From assembly GCF_012271785.1 (NCBI RefSeq), contig NZ_JAAWVT010000001.1, positions 1,218,769 to 1,282,768 on the forward strand: 64,000 nucleotides of DNA, given 5' to 3'. Source of the DNA: Paeniglutamicibacter terrestris (GTDB lineage: Bacteria > Actinomycetota > Actinomycetes > Actinomycetales > Micrococcaceae). This document shows, piece after piece, positions 18,194-28,331 of this stretch; the first letter of the stretch is position 1, and each line of letters starts with the position of its first letter. The notes beneath the pieces were generated by a model. The model saw nothing but the letters and a program-made list of their open reading frames with translations. It was not told the origin of the DNA and did no database searches. Both the position numbers and the translations under genes were made by a program.

Positions 18194-18616
18194 TTAAGCG
18201 TTGGCAAAAATCGCGAATGGCGGTGTTTCTAAGCCGTCGGTGAGCGCCTCGGCAGGATCGCTACCCAAGGCTTTGATGGCATTTGTGCCATCCACGTGCA
18301 CCACGGAGGGCTTGAAGCTGCGGGCTTCTGCATCGCTCATGGAGGCATAGGTGATGATGATGACGAGGTCGCCAATGTTGACTAGATGAGCTGCGGCACC
18401 GTTGATGCCGATCACCCCCGAGCCGCGCTCTCCGGCAATCGTGTAAGTTTCCAGCCGGGCACCATTGGTGACATCGACGATCGAGACGAGCTCACCGGGC
18501 AGAATATCGGCAGCGTCAAGCAGATCCGCATCAATGGTGATGGATCCGACGTAATGCAGGTCAGCATGGGTGACGGTGGCACGGTGGATCTTGGATTTGA
18601 ACATGGTGCGCTGCAT
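18194..18616 (-). CDS. panD: aspartate 1-decarboxylase precursor
   Basis: 140 aa pyruvoyl enzyme producing beta-alanine for pantothenate. The self-cleavage site Gly24-Ser25 is present in HYVGSITID; cleavage yields the pyruvoyl group on the alpha chain. [14 protein letters not shown] and [12 protein letters not shown] are conserved. ATG 18616 has AGGAG upstream. No other pan gene lies in this window. Confidence 0.95.
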   Translation of the reverse strand: MQRTMFKSKIHRATVTHADLHYVGSITIDADLLDAADILPGELVSIVDVTNGARLETYTIAGERGSGVIGINGAAAHLVNIGDLVIIITYASMSDAEARSFKPSVVHVDGTNAIKALGSDPAEALTDGLETPPFAIFANA

Positions 18617-18959
18617 GGGGAATCTCCTGGAGGGGCGTAGTGCAGGCGGAGCAGTCTTCCTTGACTGCCCACCTCGAGGCTCCGGTCAGGTGGAATGGGG
18701 ATGAACCGGTGCCTAGGACATTCTAAACCGGCAGCCTTTGGCTTGTCTGTGACGCATTTGAGTTCCCCGGGATGTGGTTGGCTCAGTGCGGATTCTCGGG
18801 CAAGGACGCCCGAGGTCGATTCTTGGGATCTTGGAATCACCTGATAGTAGTCACACCATCTCGAGTAGTTTGCATTATGAGCAGCGACTCATAGTATGGG
18901 ATTGACGACGTGGCGCAGATCACGTTAGCTGCCTGCCTCTTTCCAGATCGGATCAACAC
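18617..18959. other. intergenic region between panD and gntP
   Basis: No gene is seen here. The left part must carry the panD promoter (minus strand). The right part carries the gntP promoter and the operator-like repeat listed separately. A weak cluster of alternating direct and inverted AGTAG/TAGT elements lies at 18845-18870. Confidence 0.5.
18869..18897 (+). promoter_or_regulatory. gntP operon promoter with embedded operator palindrome
   Basis: TTTGCA (18869-18874), 17 bases, then TAGTAT (18892-18897) form a plausible -35/-10 pair. The spacer carries the perfect inverted repeat TATGAG-CAGCGA-CTCATA (18876-18893), which would place a repressor over the core promoter. The IclR-type regulator encoded at the far end of the cluster is the local candidate. 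Confidence 0.5.
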
Positions 18960-20405
18960 ATGTCAGAAACCGCGATTCTGATCAACACCGGTGTGGCCGT
19001 ACTTGCCACGGTGCTGATGATCGTTAGATTCAAGGTCAATCCCGTCATCGCATTGGTGCTGGGTTCCCTTTACCTGGGCCTATCAACCGGACTTGGCGTC
19101 ACCAAGACCATCGAAATCATCACCAGTGGTTTTGGCGAGATTATGGTCGAGGTGGGTCTGCTCATCGCCTTCGGGGTCCTCATGGGGTCCATACTGAACG
19201 AAACAGGTGCCATCAGACGCCTGGTGGAGCACCTGCTCCTAGCCTTCGGACCCAAGCGTCTGCCCTACACCATGGCACTGGCCATGGGTACGGTACTCCA
19301 ATCAATTTTCCTCGACGTCCTGCTGGTGATTTCTGCACCCTTGGCACGGCGCATGGCGCCGAAGATCGGTCCGCTGGGCACTGCACGCATGGCCACGGCC
19401 ATGGCCATCGGCCTCGAATGTGGCATCATCTTCATGGTTCCGGGTGTCGGGGCCCTGGCCTTGGCCGGATTGCTAGGGGTTCCCTTAGGCAAAATGCTCG
19501 TATTTGGTTTCTTGGTCGTCGTTCCAACCATCATCATCGCCATCATGATCATGACGTTCCTGTTCAAGCGTGGATTCTGGAAGTCGGATCGCGACGAACA
19601 AAACCTCTTTGACGAAGAGGACTACCCGCAGGCCAGCCAAGGCGCAAGCCACGGCCCGGATGCCTACGGGGTATCGGCAGTAGCCCAAGGACCCGGTCAG
19701 ACCGATCCTTTGCCCGAGGGTGAACCGCGCACCGTGGCAGTGCTGGTCGCAGCCAAGCGCGAGGCACCCCTACTACTTCTCTTCACTCCCCTGCTGCTGT
19801 CCTTGGTCCTGATCGCCAGCGGCGCATTGGTCGAAATCTTTGGCATCGACTCGGCCCCCTTAAAGCTGGTGGGCGACCCCGTCGTGGCCCTGCTGATCGG
19901 TTTGATTGGAACCACCGTGATCGGCCGTTACACCGTGGGACAGAAGAGCGTCGAGAACGCCATTTCCTCCGGTTTCAAGGAAAGTGGGCAGATCCTGTTA
20001 CTCACCGGCGTCGGCGGATCTCTTGCAGCAACCGTCGCAGCGGCGGGACTCGGGGACATTCTTGGAGGATTCTTCTCCGCGAGCGCGGTTGCCCCGCTGC
20101 TGGTGGTTTGGGCCATCGCGGCAGTCCTGCACATCGCAGTGGGTTCCGTGACGCTCTCCGCCATCACCGCGGCAGGTTTGCTGGCACCGATTGCACCTGC
20201 CCTGGGCATCGACCCGGTGCTTATTGCTTTGGCCGCGGGCGCTGGCTCCCTGTTCATGATTCATGTCACCTCCAATACTTTCTGGCTTCTGCAGTCGTTG
20301 CTGGGCCAAACGGTTCGTGGCGCACTGAAGTCCGTCACCTTCGGAGTCTCCGTGGCGTCGGTCATCGCCCTTCTCGTCGTTTTGCTCTTGAGCGTCTTCA
20401 TCTAG
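18960..20405 (+). CDS. GntP family permease
   Basis: 481 aa with about 12 hydrophobic segments. The gluconate:proton symporter signature regions (GFGEIMVEVGLLIAFGVLMG near residue 55 and a late HVTSNTFWLLQS) are visible. A long polar insert between the halves covers about 205-260. GntP proteins import gluconate and other hydroxy acids. The downstream CoA-transferase and HMG-CoA lyase suggest a hydroxylated dicarboxylate rather than gluconate. It is the first gene of a three-gene operon. Confidence 0.88.
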   Translation: MSETAILINTGVAVLATVLMIVRFKVNPVIALVLGSLYLGLSTGLGVTKTIEIITSGFGEIMVEVGLLIAFGVLMGSILNETGAIRRLVEHLLLAFGPKRLPYTMALAMGTVLQSIFLDVLLVISAPLARRMAPKIGPLGTARMATAMAIGLECGIIFMVPGVGALALAGLLGVPLGKMLVFGFLVVVPTIIIAIMIMTFLFKRGFWKSDRDEQNLFDEEDYPQASQGASHGPDAYGVSAVAQGPGQTDPLPEGEPRTVAVLVAAKREAPLLLLFTPLLLSLVLIASGALVEIFGIDSAPLKLVGDPVVALLIGLIGTTVIGRYTVGQKSVENAISSGFKESGQILLLTGVGGSLAATVAAAGLGDILGGFFSASAVAPLLVVWAIAAVLHIAVGSVTLSAITAAGLLAPIAPALGIDPVLIALAAGAGSLFMIHVTSNTFWLLQSLLGQTVRGALKSVTFGVSVASVIALLVVLLLSVFI

Positions 20406-20433
20406 CCATCACCACCGCAAGGAAGTCCCCCAC

Positions 20434-21678
20434 GTGTCCGAAAAAGCAATAGCCCCTCTGGCCGGAATCCGGGTCCTAGAACTCGGAAATTACATTGCCG
20501 CGCCGACCGCTGGCCGCCTGCTGGCCGATTTTGGCGCCGAAGTCATCAAAGTGGAACGTCCCGGAACCGGAGACGAACTGCGTAATTGGCGTTTGAAGAA
20601 GGGCAGCGTGTCGATGCTCTACCGGACGCTGAACCGCAACAAGAAGTCCGTCGTCTTGGATCTGCGTACCAAGGCCGGTCGTGCTGCAGTCCTGGAATTG
20701 GTCAAGCGGTGCGACATCCTGTTGGAGAATTTCCGTCCCGGAACCCTAGAGAAGTGGGGACTTGGACCCGAGGTTCTTAATACTGCAAATCCCGATCTGG
20801 TGATCACAAGGATCTCTGCCTTCGGGCAAACCGGACCACTGTCCGAGCGCCCGGGTTTTGCTGCCGTCGCCGAGGCCTTCAGCGGTTTCCGCAATCTGGT
20901 GGGTGACCCCGATCGGGCACCGGTGCGCGTCGGCGTCTCGATTGGTGACTCCATCGCGGGTCTCTACGCGGCGTTCGGATCGGTCATGGCCTTGTTCCAA
21001 CGCGAGACGCGTCGCGGCAGCGGAATACCTATTCCCATGCGCGAACGCGTCATTGACGTGGCCTTACACGAGGCCATGTTCTCCATGATGGAATCGCTTG
21101 TTCCCGACCTGGGTGCCTATGGCGACAAGCGCACCCGGGTGGGTGGTCGCATGGAGGGGATCGCCCCATCAAACGCCTACGTCTGCAAGGACGGTGCCAG
21201 CATTGTGGTGGCCGGAAACGGAGATGCGATCTTCCGCCGCTACATGGATACCATCGGGCGCCCCGACCTAGGCAACGACCCCTCCCTGCAATCCAACGCC
21301 GAACGCTGGGAGAGGCGCATCGAACTTGATGCGGCCATCGGCGTCTGGACGGCAACGTTGCCCTCCTCGGAGGCGCTGGCGCTGCTTGACACCGCCGGCG
21401 TGCCCGCCGGACCGATCTACACCGCACAAGACATCGTGAACGACCCGCAATACGCAGCACGCAACATGATCCAGTCCTTCGATGTGTCCACCGGCGAGGA
21501 GATCATCAAGGATGTGGGGTTCCCCGGCATCGTCCCGGTGATCGGCGGCACCTCGTTGCCGATCCGCACCTTGGGCCCGGACCTCGGAGAACACACCCAG
21601 GAGGTGCTTGGCGGGCTGCTGGGCATGGACGCCGAACACATCACCGCCGCATCAAACCCCGAAAGGACCCCGGCATGA
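20434..21678 (+). CDS. CaiB/BaiF (type III) CoA-transferase
   Basis: 414 aa. The N-terminal PLAGIRVLELGNYIAAPTAGRLLADFGAEVIKVE region and the catalytic Asp172 in SIGDSIAGLY are diagnostic for the formyl-CoA transferase (family III) fold. These enzymes move CoA between carboxylic acids, passing through an aspartyl-CoA intermediate. It would activate the imported acid using a CoA ester donor. GTG 20434 has AAGGAAG upstream, 28 bases after gntP. The stop codon overlaps the start of the lyase gene (ATGA). Confidence 0.9.
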   Translation: MSEKAIAPLAGIRVLELGNYIAAPTAGRLLADFGAEVIKVERPGTGDELRNWRLKKGSVSMLYRTLNRNKKSVVLDLRTKAGRAAVLELVKRCDILLENFRPGTLEKWGLGPEVLNTANPDLVITRISAFGQTGPLSERPGFAAVAEAFSGFRNLVGDPDRAPVRVGVSIGDSIAGLYAAFGSVMALFQRETRRGSGIPIPMRERVIDVALHEAMFSMMESLVPDLGAYGDKRTRVGGRMEGIAPSNAYVCKDGASIVVAGNGDAIFRRYMDTIGRPDLGNDPSLQSNAERWERRIELDAAIGVWTATLPSSEALALLDTAGVPAGPIYTAQDIVNDPQYAARNMIQSFDVSTGEEIIKDVGFPGIVPVIGGTSLPIRTLGPDLGEHTQEVLGGLLGMDAEHITAASNPERTPA

Positions 21679-22637
21679 GCCACACCCTAGAACCCCGCGC
21701 GGTGCTGCGCGATGTCACCCTGCGCGACGGGCTGCAGCTGACCGGCAAAATGTTATCCACCGAACGCAAGGTGGAAACGGTCCGCGAACTGATCCGCTTG
21801 GGTGTGCCGGAAATCGAGTTGGGATCCATGGCCCGGGCCGACCTGGTCCCCACCATGGCCAATACCCTTGAGGTCGCGGCGGCTTTGACCGCCGAGGAAC
21901 TTGAGAAGTGCTGGATCTGGGTGGCCACCCCGGGCCATGTGGCCAAGGCCGCCGCCGCTGGCCTACGCAACTTCCAGTACTGTCTCTCCGCTTCCGACGC
22001 CCACAACCAAGCGAACATTGGACGCAGCACCGAGGCCAGCCTCGCCGCCCTGCCGCAGGCCATCGAATATGCCCGCGCCGTGGACGGACGCATCCAGCTC
22101 TGCATTGCCACGTCCTTCACCTGCCCGTTTGACGGGCAGGTGCCCGAGCAGCGCGTCCTGGACATCGCCAATGACCCCCGCGCGGAGGGCACCTGCGACA
22201 TCGTCATCTGCGACACCCTGGGACAGGCCGTCCCCGCGCAGGTGGCAAGCCTGATCTCACGAGTCCGCGACGAAACCCCAACGCGACGCATCGTTTACCA
22301 CGGCCACGACACCTGGGGCCTGGGTGTGGCCAACACGCTCGCGGCCATCGGCGCCGGAGCCGGTGTTATCGATGGCGCGCTCGGTGGGCTGGGTGGTTGC
22401 CCGTTTGCCCCGGGCGCCAGCGGAAACACCTCCAGCGAGGACATTCTCTTTGCCACCCGTCCCGAGTGGCTCGATCCGCGCGGCTTTGGCAGCTTGGTGG
22501 AACTCTCCGAGGACCTACTGAAGGAACTGGGCGAACCCAACCGCTCCAAGTCGGCCCAGGGCGCGCGGTCCAATGCCGCGGCCTTCGAGTGGGTCATTGC
22601 CTCGGACCGGGTCGTCTCCTGCGAGGGAACGCAATAG
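21675..22637 (+). CDS. hydroxymethylglutaryl-CoA lyase
   Basis: 320 aa TIM-barrel HMGL family enzyme. Catalytic and metal residues are present: Arg17-Asp18 in TLRDGLQ, His209 and His211 in YHGHDTWG, and Cys242 in the signature GGLGGCPFAPGASGN. HMG-CoA lyase cleaves 3-hydroxy-3-methylglutaryl-CoA to acetoacetate and acetyl-CoA. It is coupled to the CoA-transferase by an ATGA overlap. No enoyl-CoA hydratase or carboxylase of leucine breakdown is nearby, so the substrate is probably supplied by the transferase. Confidence 0.9.
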   Translation: MSHTLEPRAVLRDVTLRDGLQLTGKMLSTERKVETVRELIRLGVPEIELGSMARADLVPTMANTLEVAAALTAEELEKCWIWVATPGHVAKAAAAGLRNFQYCLSASDAHNQANIGRSTEASLAALPQAIEYARAVDGRIQLCIATSFTCPFDGQVPEQRVLDIANDPRAEGTCDIVICDTLGQAVPAQVASLISRVRDETPTRRIVYHGHDTWGLGVANTLAAIGAGAGVIDGALGGLGGCPFAPGASGNTSSEDILFATRPEWLDPRGFGSLVELSEDLLKELGEPNRSKSAQGARSNAAAFEWVIASDRVVSCEGTQ

Positions 22638-22680
22638 AGGGGGCCAGGCATGTTCAGGCCGTGCTGCGGCTGCCGGTCAT

Positions 22681-23484
22681 CTAGCTGCGGGGTGCCACTG
22701 CTTCCCCGGGGAACCTGCCACCAATTAAACGTGTCATGTGTTCCGCGGTCTCCAGCAGCGGCTCGATCCATTCTTCGCACACGGCTCGGGACATGCGCAT
22801 GGTGGGACCACTGATGGTCACCGCGGCAACAAGTCCCGCCGCCGCGTCGAACACCGGGGCCGAGAGGCCGGAAGCACCGTTCTCCCGTTCCCCGGTGGTG
22901 ATCGCAAAACCGTCTGCCCGTGTCTTGGAGATTGCACCGCGAAGATCCGCGGCACTGGTGATGGTGGCGTCGGTAAAGTGCTCCAAGGGAGTGTCAAGCA
23001 CCAGAGCTTGGAGGTCGGGGTTCCACGCAAGAAGAACCCGCCCAGCGGACCCTGCGTGCAGTGGTGCAAGTTTTCCTAGGTGCATTTCACGGCGCAAGGC
23101 GTGCCTAGTTTCGGCTATTCCCACACAGACCCGGTACCGCTCCTCGGCTCGGAACAGGCAGGCGGTTTCACCCGTGATCTCACGCAGATTCGCCAGCAGC
23201 GGGCTAATGACATCGAGGACTTCCTTGCCGCGCGTGGCCGGGGCGGCCCAGTAGGCCATCTTCATACCGATACGGAAGCCATCTCCGTCCCGGTCCAGGA
23301 ACCCCTGGCCCACCAGGTTGGCCACGAGTCGTTGGACGGTGGAGGTGGGCATCCCGGTGGCCAACCGGATGTCCGCCAAGGAGAGCACCGGCTGACGCAG
23401 AGAAAAGGAATCAAGAATCGAGCTGATCTTGCCAAGCACAAGGAGCGGGTTCTGGTTCTTGGCGGGTGATTCGACCTTCGACAT
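22681..23484 (-). CDS. IclR family transcriptional regulator
   Basis: About 267 aa from ATG 23484. The N-terminal winged helix carries LSLADIRLATGMPTSTVQRL, and the C-terminal IclR effector domain runs from about residue 80 to 255 (GETACLFR, HAGSAGRVLLAW, GASGLSAPVFD). A longer frame reaches 23601 but has no better start and exceeds the family length. It is convergent with the lyase gene and probably represses the gntP operon in the absence of the substrate. That assignment rests on neighbourhood only. Confidence 0.88.
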   Translation of the reverse strand: MSKVESPAKNQNPLLVLGKISSILDSFSLRQPVLSLADIRLATGMPTSTVQRLVANLVGQGFLDRDGDGFRIGMKMAYWAAPATRGKEVLDVISPLLANLREITGETACLFRAEERYRVCVGIAETRHALRREMHLGKLAPLHAGSAGRVLLAWNPDLQALVLDTPLEHFTDATITSAADLRGAISKTRADGFAITTGERENGASGLSAPVFDAAAGLVAAVTISGPTMRMSRAVCEEWIEPLLETAEHMTRLIGGRFPGEAVAPRS

Positions 23485-23826
23485 GAACCTGACGCTAGAC
23501 GATGGGGCTGTGAGCGTCCAATTAGTTTGCGTTAAGGGGTCTGGACCATGGTTCCATACATCGCCTCTGATCTCTGTTTCCGGCAGCGCGGCCCTGCTCA
23601 TTGATCGTCACTTCGTGCACTGGCTATTTCCGAACTAAACGATATCCACATCCGCAAGGACGCAGGGAGGCCCTATTGGTACCCCTTTCGGCGGGGCCTC
23701 CCTCGAGGTAGGCCGGACGTGATTTGATGGAGGGGTACCCGAGCCGTCACATCGGTCGGATACGCACGTGGCTTGGTGATCAACCGGTCCCATTGCCTAA
23801 ACATCGCCATACATTGATGGAGAATC
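23485..23826. other. divergent intergenic region between iclR and the dehydrogenase gene
   Basis: No gene is seen here. It holds a GC-rich hairpin GGGAGGCCC / GGGCCTCCC (23665-23673 and 23694-23702, 20-base loop) without a U-run, of unknown role. It also holds the palindrome ACCATGGT near 23548, upstream of iclR, which could be part of an operator. GGAG precedes the dehydrogenase start. Confidence 0.5.
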
Positions 23827-24870
23827 ATGCTTGAAATCAACACCTACGCAGCGACATCCGCGACGGGCGACTTGGTCCCCACCCGCATTACCCGTAGGGA
23901 CGTCGGTCCCCACGACGTACTGATTGACATCAAGTTCTCCGGGATCTGCCATTCCGACATCCACACCGTCCGGGGCGAGTGGGGAGATCAGCAATACCCG
24001 TTGGTCCCGGGCCATGAAATTGCCGGCATTGTCACCGAGGTCGGATCCGATGTCTCCCGCTACACCGTCGGCGATCGCGTCGGCGTGGGCTGCATGGTCA
24101 ATTCCTGCCGCGAGTGCGTCAACTGCCTGGCCGGCGAAGAGCAGTACTGCTTGGCTGGAAACATCGGGACCTACGGCGCCAAAGACGTCGATGGAACCAT
24201 CACGCAGGGCGGCTACGCCACCCATGTAGTCGTGAACGAAGACTTTATCGTGCGCATCCCCGAGGGTTTGGAATTGGACGTTGCCGCCCCACTGCTTTGC
24301 GCCGGCGTCACCACCTATTCGCCGCTGAACCACTGGAATGCAGGTCCGGGCAAGAAGGTTGCCGTCATTGGACTCGGCGGTCTCGGCCACATGGCAGTGA
24401 AGATTGCCCACGCCATGGGCGCTGAGGTCACTGTGCTCTCGCGCTCGCTCAAAAAGCAGGAGGACGGACTGAAGCTGGGCGCCGATCACTACTTCGCGAC
24501 GGAAAATCCCGAAACGTTCGAAGCCCTCGCCGGATCCTTCAACCTGATCATCAACACCGTCAGCGCGAGTATCGACATTAGCGCCTTCCTGCAGCTGCTG
24601 TCCTTGGACGGGGCGTTGGTCAACGTCGGCGCTCCGGCCGAGCCGCTGCCGGTCAACGCCTTTGCGTTGATTACGGGTCGTCGTTCCTTTGCCGGATCGA
24701 TGATCGGAGGCATCCGCGAGACTCAGGAAATGCTTGATTTCTGTGCCGAGCACAAGATTGGTGCCGAGATCGAGGTCATCTCGGCCGAAGACATCAACAA
24801 GGCTTACGAGCGCGTCCTCGCCTCGGATGTTCACTACCGCTTTGTGATTGATACTTCGACACTGGTCTAG
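23827..24870 (+). CDS. zinc-dependent alcohol dehydrogenase, YahK/cinnamyl-ADH type
   Basis: 347 aa medium-chain dehydrogenase. The catalytic zinc ligands are Cys41 (GICHSD), His63/Glu64 (PGHE) and Cys157. The structural zinc is bound by Cys94, 97, 100 and 108. The cofactor motif GLGGLG (181-186) is followed by a basic and serine-rich segment (SRSLKKQ), which favours NADP. Members reduce a broad range of aldehydes to alcohols. It is a single gene with its own terminator-like hairpin and is divergent from iclR. Confidence 0.9.
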   Translation: MLEINTYAATSATGDLVPTRITRRDVGPHDVLIDIKFSGICHSDIHTVRGEWGDQQYPLVPGHEIAGIVTEVGSDVSRYTVGDRVGVGCMVNSCRECVNCLAGEEQYCLAGNIGTYGAKDVDGTITQGGYATHVVVNEDFIVRIPEGLELDVAAPLLCAGVTTYSPLNHWNAGPGKKVAVIGLGGLGHMAVKIAHAMGAEVTVLSRSLKKQEDGLKLGADHYFATENPETFEALAGSFNLIINTVSASIDISAFLQLLSLDGALVNVGAPAEPLPVNAFALITGRRSFAGSMIGGIRETQEMLDFCAEHKIGAEIEVISAEDINKAYERVLASDVHYRFVIDTSTLV

Positions 24871-24887
24871 TCGGCGTCGAGTTATTT

Positions 24888-24939
24888 GGCAGAGCTTCCT
24901 TGGTGCCTATATCCGTAACGGCACCGAGGAGGCTCTGCC
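24888..24939 (+). terminator. long hairpin after the alcohol dehydrogenase gene
   Basis: Arms at 24888-24907 (GGCAGAGCTTCCTTGGTGCC) and 24920-24939 (GGCACCGAGGAGGCTCTGCC) pair almost fully around a 12-base loop. There is no U-run, so it may terminate inefficiently or stabilise the mRNA 3' end. Confidence 0.6.
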
Positions 24940-24965
24940 TCGCAGGGCCATGGCATGATGACGTC

Positions 24966-25232
24966 ATGGACGCACAAGACAAGACCCGCGATGAGCTGCA
25001 GCTCCTTGAAGCCATGATGCAAGCCATAGACAGGCGCGAAGAAGTGTTCGCCGCCATTGAAACTTCGGAAACCCAAGACGAGGCACGCGCAGCCGTAGCG
25101 AAACTCCTGGGGGTCGAGGAGATACTGGCACGTGCTGTGCTTGATATGCAGGCGCGGCGGTGGGCGCAGGGCGAACGTCGCACGATTACCGACCAACTTG
25201 CGATGCTGCGTGCCAAACTGGAATCAGCTTAG
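24966..25232 (+). CDS. small GyrA C-gate coiled-coil-like protein
   Basis: 88 aa and fully helical by eye. The stretch LLGVEEILARAVLDMQ, then RRWAQGERRTITDQ, closely resembles the coiled-coil and dimer-gate region of DNA gyrase subunit A (the I..AILD.QLR.L...ER.KI.DE pattern). The breakage-reunion domain and the tyrosine are absent. It cannot cleave DNA; it might dimerise or pair with GyrA. The start ATG 24966 overlaps the palindrome ATGACGTCAT and has only a weak ribosome site. Its stop codon overlaps that of the convergent thiF-like gene. Confidence 0.7.
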   Translation: MDAQDKTRDELQLLEAMMQAIDRREEVFAAIETSETQDEARAAVAKLLGVEEILARAVLDMQARRWAQGERRTITDQLAMLRAKLESA

Positions 25233-26440
25233 GTCCGCATCCGGGTCTCCACTTTCAGCCAGGCATCGATCCCGCCATCCAAGTGGACGACGTCGGTGTA
25301 GCCCGCTGCGGAAAAGGCTTCCAGCGCCTGCCCCGAACGAGCGCCCGACTTGCAATGCAGCACCAGCGGCACGCCCCGCGGGACCCCGGCCAACGACGAC
25401 CCATCCTTGATCCCGGCCAGCGGAACCAACACGGATCCCTCTATACGCGCAATGTCGAACTCGACCGGCTCGCGCACGTCGAGCAGTACAAAATCATCCC
25501 GCCCCGATTGGCGCCCGGCCAGTCGATGCCGAAGTTCCTCAACGGATATCATCGCATCAGCCGCGATATTTTGGCCCTCGGGGAAAGGCAACCCGCAGAA
25601 CATCTCGTAGTTGATGAGTTCGGTGATCCGATCCGCTTCCGGATCCTTGGTAATGCTCATTTCGCGCCAGCGGGAAGTCAATGCGTCAAACACCAGCAAT
25701 CTCCCCAACAATGTCTCCCCAACCCCGGTGATGAGCTTGACCGCTTCGGTGACCATCATTGCCCCGATGGAGGCACACAACATGCCAAAAACTCCTCCTT
25801 CGGCACAAGAAGGCACGCTTCCAGGCGCCGGCGGTTCGGGATAGAGGTCACGATAGTTTGGGCCGTGTTTGTCCCAGAAGACGCTTACTTGGCCATCAAA
25901 ACGCAAGATTGATCCCCACACGTACGGTTTGCCTAGGATGGCCGCCGCATCGTTGACCAGATAACGCGTGGAAAAATTATCGGCCCCGTCGAGGATCACG
26001 TCGTAGTCGGCAAAGAGCTCTAGCGCATTGCTGGAATCTAGCCGCGCCGGATGAAGTATGACCTCAACACCGGGGTTGATTTCGGCGATTGATGCCCTTG
26101 CTGACTCGAGTTTGCTTCGTCCAATGTCACTCACCCCGTGGATCACTTGACGCTGGAGGTTGCTCAGTTCTACGGTGTCATCATCAATGATGCCAAGAGT
26201 CCCGATACCGGCCGCTGCCAGATACATCAGCACCGGGGACCCCAGCCCACCGGCACCGAGGACCAGCACCCTAGCGTTGCGCAACCGCTGTTGCCCTTCC
26301 TGCCCTATTTGAGGCATGAGGATATGCCGGGAGTACCGTTCAAGCTCGGTAGTTGATAACGGCCGACCAAGGTCAACCAGCGGCGGCAGCCGATCAATGT
26401 CTTTCTTATAAATGATTTGATTCAATGAGAACGGCTCCAT
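25229..26440 (-). CDS. ThiF/MoeZ-type adenylyltransferase with C-terminal rhodanese domain
   Basis: 403 aa. The E1-like adenylation domain spans about residues 28-280, with the ATP loop GAGGLGSP (62-69) and RYLVNDAA. The rhodanese domain spans about 300-400, with active Cys in LHCKSGARSGQA. Such proteins adenylate the C-terminal Gly-Gly of ThiS or MoaD-like carriers and transfer sulfur to it. As the last gene of a thiO-thiS-thiG operon it most likely serves ThiS. Like other actinobacterial MoeZ proteins it lacks the CxxC zinc pairs of E. coli MoeB. A gap of about 98 bases separates it from the PCD gene. Confidence 0.88.
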   Translation of the reverse strand: MEPFSLNQIIYKKDIDRLPPLVDLGRPLSTTELERYSRHILMPQIGQEGQQRLRNARVLVLGAGGLGSPVLMYLAAAGIGTLGIIDDDTVELSNLQRQVIHGVSDIGRSKLESARASIAEINPGVEVILHPARLDSSNALELFADYDVILDGADNFSTRYLVNDAAAILGKPYVWGSILRFDGQVSVFWDKHGPNYRDLYPEPPAPGSVPSCAEGGVFGMLCASIGAMMVTEAVKLITGVGETLLGRLLVFDALTSRWREMSITKDPEADRITELINYEMFCGLPFPEGQNIAADAMISVEELRHRLAGRQSGRDDFVLLDVREPVEFDIARIEGSVLVPLAGIKDGSSLAGVPRGVPLVLHCKSGARSGQALEAFSAAGYTDVVHLDGGIDAWLKVETRMRT

Positions 26441-26538
26441 GAGTCTTTAGATATCAACTACCGACGTCTTTAATCGTCGTTAGTAAACTTATTTACTGTC
26501 ACTCAATTAACGATAGTGACGACCGGTTATTAAAGTGA

Positions 26539-27219
26539 TCAGGCACTGGCTTCCGGAGAACCGTCAACGTCACGGCCTTCCTCGGTACAGATACACAGAC
26601 GATTTCCCTGCGAATCCGTGGCCACCACAAACCTCGGGGCCGCATCATGGTCAAGTCCTGCACCAGTTTCTTCCAAGGCATCCAAGATGGGTGCGCTCTC
26701 GCTGAAGGGAACCGTGACGTCCAGATGGAAGCGGTTCGGATTAGGAGTTGTCGTCCTCTGGAACCAGATCGCTGGCCCCCTGCCGAAGGGGTCGGTGAGG
26801 CTGCCGTCATTCTGCTTCTTGTATCCCAGTGCCGCGCGCCAGGTTTCCGCAATGACTTCCTCGTTGTCGGTATCAATAGCGATCTCCACTGTGCGCAATA
26901 GATCCGGGCGCGGGGTCGCGCCAACATTTTCCGCTTCGGCAGAAATTGACCTAGCTAAGGCAGCGTCTCGTGCACTCACCACGCTGCCGACGTCATGCGA
27001 GGTCAGCGTGATGAACAGCGTGTCATAGCGCCAGTCGATATCCGGATGGTGATTCGCTTCTTGGGCCAGCGCACCTACCGTAGAAAACAAGGCCAACGCC
27101 GAAGCAGAAGAATCGCACTTCAAAACCGTGCGTAACGCACCTAATCCATATCGCCAGGCGGGCATTACCTTCAGGTTAGCTTTGATCTGTTCACTGGTCA
27201 GAACGTCTTTTGCAGTCAT
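26539..27219 (-). CDS. pterin-4a-carbinolamine dehydratase fused to a VOC domain
   Basis: 226 aa with two parts. Residues 1-95 match pterin-4a-carbinolamine dehydratase, including the histidine signature EANHHPDIDWRYDTLFITLT. Residues 105-225 match a glyoxalase/bleomycin-resistance (VOC) domain, with WFQRTTTPNPNRFHLDV and a terminal glutamate strand (LCICTEE). Its role within a thiamin operon is unclear. It has a strong ribosome site (AAGGAG) and sits 24 bases after thiG, so it is part of the operon. Confidence 0.8.
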   Translation of the reverse strand: MTAKDVLTSEQIKANLKVMPAWRYGLGALRTVLKCDSSASALALFSTVGALAQEANHHPDIDWRYDTLFITLTSHDVGSVVSARDAALARSISAEAENVGATPRPDLLRTVEIAIDTDNEEVIAETWRAALGYKKQNDGSLTDPFGRGPAIWFQRTTTPNPNRFHLDVTVPFSESAPILDALEETGAGLDHDAAPRFVVATDSQGNRLCICTEEGRDVDGSPEASA

Positions 27220-27243
27220 GATCTTCTCCTTCGCGTAGCCGAT

Positions 27244-28327
<1,084 letters not shown>

Positions 28328-28331
<4 letters not shown>

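Noticed and set aside
23665..23702. Hairpin GGGAGGCCC/GGGCCTCCC as a terminator
   Set aside because: It lies in a divergent promoter region with no gene ending there and has no U-run on either side, so its role is left open.
23797..24834. 345-codon minus-strand open frame opposite the alcohol dehydrogenase
   Set aside because: Shadow frame; the dehydrogenase on the plus strand has all zinc and cofactor residues.
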